7,341 nucleotides of DNA, taken from the NCBI GenBank assembly GCA_031266635.1, contig JAISAN010000187.1:1-7341 (forward strand), written 5' to 3'. The notes beneath the pieces were generated by a model. It was not told the origin of the DNA. It made no database searches and saw only the letters and a list, made by a program, of their open reading frames with translations. The first letter of the stretch is position 1. Each line of letters begins with the position of its first letter. Source of the DNA: Treponema sp. (lineage in GTDB: Bacteria; Spirochaetota; Spirochaetia; Treponematales; Breznakiellaceae). A program made the translations under genes and the position numbers. Below, piece by piece: positions 5,908 to 7,341 of the stretch.

Positions 5908-5978
5908 GCTAATCGAAGATTAGCCGATAACCGAAGGTTAGCCGACAACCAACAACGAGCCGAAGGTTCGCGTTGTCG
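5908..5978. repeat. Short hairpins with GAA triloops in near-tandem units before paaK
   Basis: GCTAATC-GAA-GATTAGC (5908-5924) is a perfect 7-bp stem. TAACC-GAA-GGTTA (5928-5940) follows. CGAGCC-GAA-GGTTCG (5956-5970, one G-T pair) is third and sits inside an outer CGACAAC/GTTGTCG pair (5943-5949 with 5972-5978). The first two lie in abutting 18-base units (5908-5925 and 5926-5943) that match at 15 of 18 positions. Two of the three differences change a T-A pair to a C-G pair. The array ends 32 bases before the paaK start codon. Confidence 0.7.
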
Positions 5979-6010
5979 AATAAGCCTAATTTGATTCAAA
6001 GGAAGGCGCC

Positions 6011-7312
6011 ATGATCTTTAACCCTGAATACGAATGTATGGAAAACGAGGGGCGAAAGAAGCTCCAGCTTGCGAGCCTGAAAAACCTGGTAGAAACCCTC
6101 TATACACGGGTACCGTTCTACCGGAAAAAAATGGATGTCCTGGGGATAAAGCCCCGGGATATCCACAGCCTCAGGGACATTGAAAAACTCCCCTTCACCA
6201 CCAAAGACGATCTCAGGGAGAACTACCCCCGCGGCCTCCTCGCCGCTCCCCCGGACCGGATCGTGGAGGTCCACATGAGTTCCGGCACCACCGGAAAGCC
6301 CGTGGTGGACGAGTACACCCAGAACGACATCAATATCTGGCGGGAGTCCATGGCCCGGACCATGGCCGCCGCGGGCTGCACCAAAGACGACGTGGTCCAG
6401 AACTGTTACGGCTACGGCCTTTTCACCGGCGGCCCCGGCGCCCATTACGGGGCCCTGACCATCGGCGCGGAGGTTCTCCCCATGTCCAGCGGGAACACCG
6501 CCCGGCAGCTCATGGTGATGCAGGATTTCGGTTCCACCATGCTCACCTGCACCCCCTCCTACGCCCTCTATATGTCCGAAGAAGCGGCGGACGCGGGAAT
6601 CGACCTTCACAAGCTGCCCCTCTGCAAGGGCTGTTTCGGGGCGGAACCCTGGAGCGAGAACATGCGGAAGGAGATTGAATCCCGGTACGGCATGAAAGCC
6701 TACGATATCTACGGCCTTACCGAAATCATCGGCCCCGGCGTTTCCTTTGAGTGCGAAGCCCAGAACGGCCTCCACATCAATGAAGACCTCTTTTACCCCG
6801 AAATCATCGATCCTGAAACCGGCCGGGTACTGCCGGACGGCGAAAAGGGGGAACTGGTTTTCACCACCCTGACCAAGGACGGCACCCCCCTGCTCCGCTA
6901 CCGCACCAGGGACATCACCTATTTTATGCGGGAACCCTGTACCTGCGGCCGGACCACCGTGCGGATGCACCGGCTTTTCGGCCGGACCGACGATATGCTG
7001 ATCATCCGGGGGGTCAACATCTTCCCCAGCCAGATCGAGCAGGCCCTCATCGAAATTGAAGGAACCGAGCCCCAGTACCTCATTGTGGTAAACCGGGGTG
7101 AAAGCCGCCTGGACGAAGTGGAGCTCCAGGTGGAAGTGAAAAAGGATTTTTTCAGCGATGAAACCAAAGATCTGGAAGATTTACGGAACAAAATTGAAAA
7201 TGTGATGAAATCCAAGCTCCAGATCACCCTCAAGGTGAAGCTGGTGGAACCAAAAACCATAGAACGGTCTATTGGCAAGGCAAAACGGGTTATTGATAAC
7301 CGGAAAATATAG
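6011..7312 (+). CDS. paaK: Phenylacetate-CoA ligase (aryl-acid:CoA ligase, AMP-forming)
   Basis: A 433-residue adenylate-forming enzyme of the PaaK family, expected to convert phenylacetate or related aryl acids, ATP and CoA to the aryl-CoA, AMP and pyrophosphate in the cytoplasm. The family length is about 430-440, so it looks complete. Visible motifs: the phosphate loop SSGTTGKP (90-97), YDIYGLTE (231-238), RYRTRD (296-301), the CTCGRT segment typical of PaaK (310-315), and GRTDDMLIIRGVNIFPSQIE (324-343). The C-terminal GKAKRVID (422-429) carries the lysine region used in adenylation. AAGGA (5999-6003), seven bases before the ATG, supports the start. No other phenylacetate-catabolism gene is in view. 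In anaerobes such stand-alone ligases often act on arylacetates linked to aromatic amino acid breakdown or resynthesis, so the exact substrate is inferred. A palindrome follows the stop codon. Confidence 0.93.
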   Translation: MIFNPEYECMENEGRKKLQLASLKNLVETLYTRVPFYRKKMDVLGIKPRDIHSLRDIEKLPFTTKDDLRENYPRGLLAAPPDRIVEVHMSSGTTGKPVVDEYTQNDINIWRESMARTMAAAGCTKDDVVQNCYGYGLFTGGPGAHYGALTIGAEVLPMSSGNTARQLMVMQDFGSTMLTCTPSYALYMSEEAADAGIDLHKLPLCKGCFGAEPWSENMRKEIESRYGMKAYDIYGLTEIIGPGVSFECEAQNGLHINEDLFYPEIIDPETGRVLPDGEKGELVFTTLTKDGTPLLRYRTRDITYFMREPCTCGRTTVRMHRLFGRTDDMLIIRGVNIFPSQIEQALIEIEGTEPQYLIVVNRGESRLDEVELQVEVKKDFFSDETKDLEDLRNKIENVMKSKLQITLKVKLVEPKTIERSIGKAKRVIDNRKI

Positions 7313-7318
7313 AATCCG

Positions 7319-7341
7319 TTTCAAAACCGGTTATTTTGAAA
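7319..7341. repeat. Palindrome just after paaK, reaching the window edge (hairpin-repeat family)
   Basis: TTTCAAAA (7319-7326) pairs with TTTTGAAA (7334-7341) around CCGGTTA. The core AAAACCGGTT resembles copies A and B. It starts six bases after the paaK stop codon, and its right arm ends exactly at the window edge, so the true stem may be longer. A terminator role is possible but cannot be judged without the following bases. Confidence 0.6.

Larger units (their letters stand above)
5384..6010. other. 627-base non-coding region dense in inverted repeats
   Basis: No convincing protein gene is seen here. The region holds the UPF0316 promoter candidate and many inverted repeats. Besides the separately listed repeats (5449-5487, 5491-5516, 5529-5566, 5832-5860, 5908-5978), there are: a 5-bp stem with a GCAA tetraloop (5604-5617); a 9-bp stem with one G-U pair (5679-5703, loop 5688-5694); a bulged 8-bp stem (5712-5735); GAACC-TTC-GGTTC (5738-5750); a bulged stem (5781-5802); and GAACC/GGTTC (5807-5820). 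Base composition is similar to the genes. The region may be structured RNA or accumulated repeats. Confidence 0.6.

Noticed and set aside
5996..6970. Long minus-strand open frame opposite paaK
   Set aside because: It is a shadow of the GC-rich paaK codons; its Gly/His/Val-rich product matches no family and paaK is certain on the plus strand.

Overview
The window holds five complete protein genes, the first 20 codons of a sixth, and a set of intergenic hairpin repeats. The gene families fit a GC-rich anaerobic spirochaete, most likely a termite-gut-type Treponema. The pointers are a large Big/InlB-like/DUF1566 surface lipoprotein, a Thermotoga-type DAHP synthase, a PaaK-type aryl-acid CoA ligase and a family of intergenic palindromes. 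The taxon is an inference and cannot be proven from the sequence alone. No tRNA, rRNA, CRISPR array, transposase or integrase gene is visible.

Layout from left to right. Bases 1-60 carry the minus-strand start of a probable ZIP-family metal transporter. Bases 61-349 are a divergent promoter region with a good plus-strand promoter, a perfect palindrome and a tiny reading frame rich in Phe codons. Bases 350-2290 (plus) encode an unusual fusion of DAHP synthase with prephenate dehydratase, that is, the entry step of the shikimate pathway joined to the Phe-branch dehydratase. A long palindrome separates its 3' end from the convergent lipoprotein gene (2402-3823, minus). Further right, also on the minus strand, an UPF0316 (DUF5698/DUF2179) membrane protein gene and an RluA-type pseudouridine synthase gene form a tightly coupled pair (5383 down to 3987). 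A 627-base non-coding stretch (5384-6010) is packed with inverted repeats and separates this pair from a plus-strand paaK gene (6011-7312). Another palindrome begins right after paaK and runs to the window edge.

How the genes relate. Two genes touch aromatic metabolism: the fusion makes precursors of Phe, and PaaK activates phenylacetate-type acids such as those formed from aromatic amino acids. They are not an operon, since three opposite-strand genes lie between them. The fusion keeps a regulatory domain at each end (an N-terminal ferredoxin-like domain and a C-terminal ACT domain), so feedback control of both activities by aromatic amino acids is likely.

The most unusual material is non-coding. 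At least six palindromes share a related A/T-rich core next to genes. Two of them keep an identical 19-base centre while their outer arms changed on both sides so that pairing is preserved. A second set of small hairpins with GAA (or TTC) triloops lies just before paaK.
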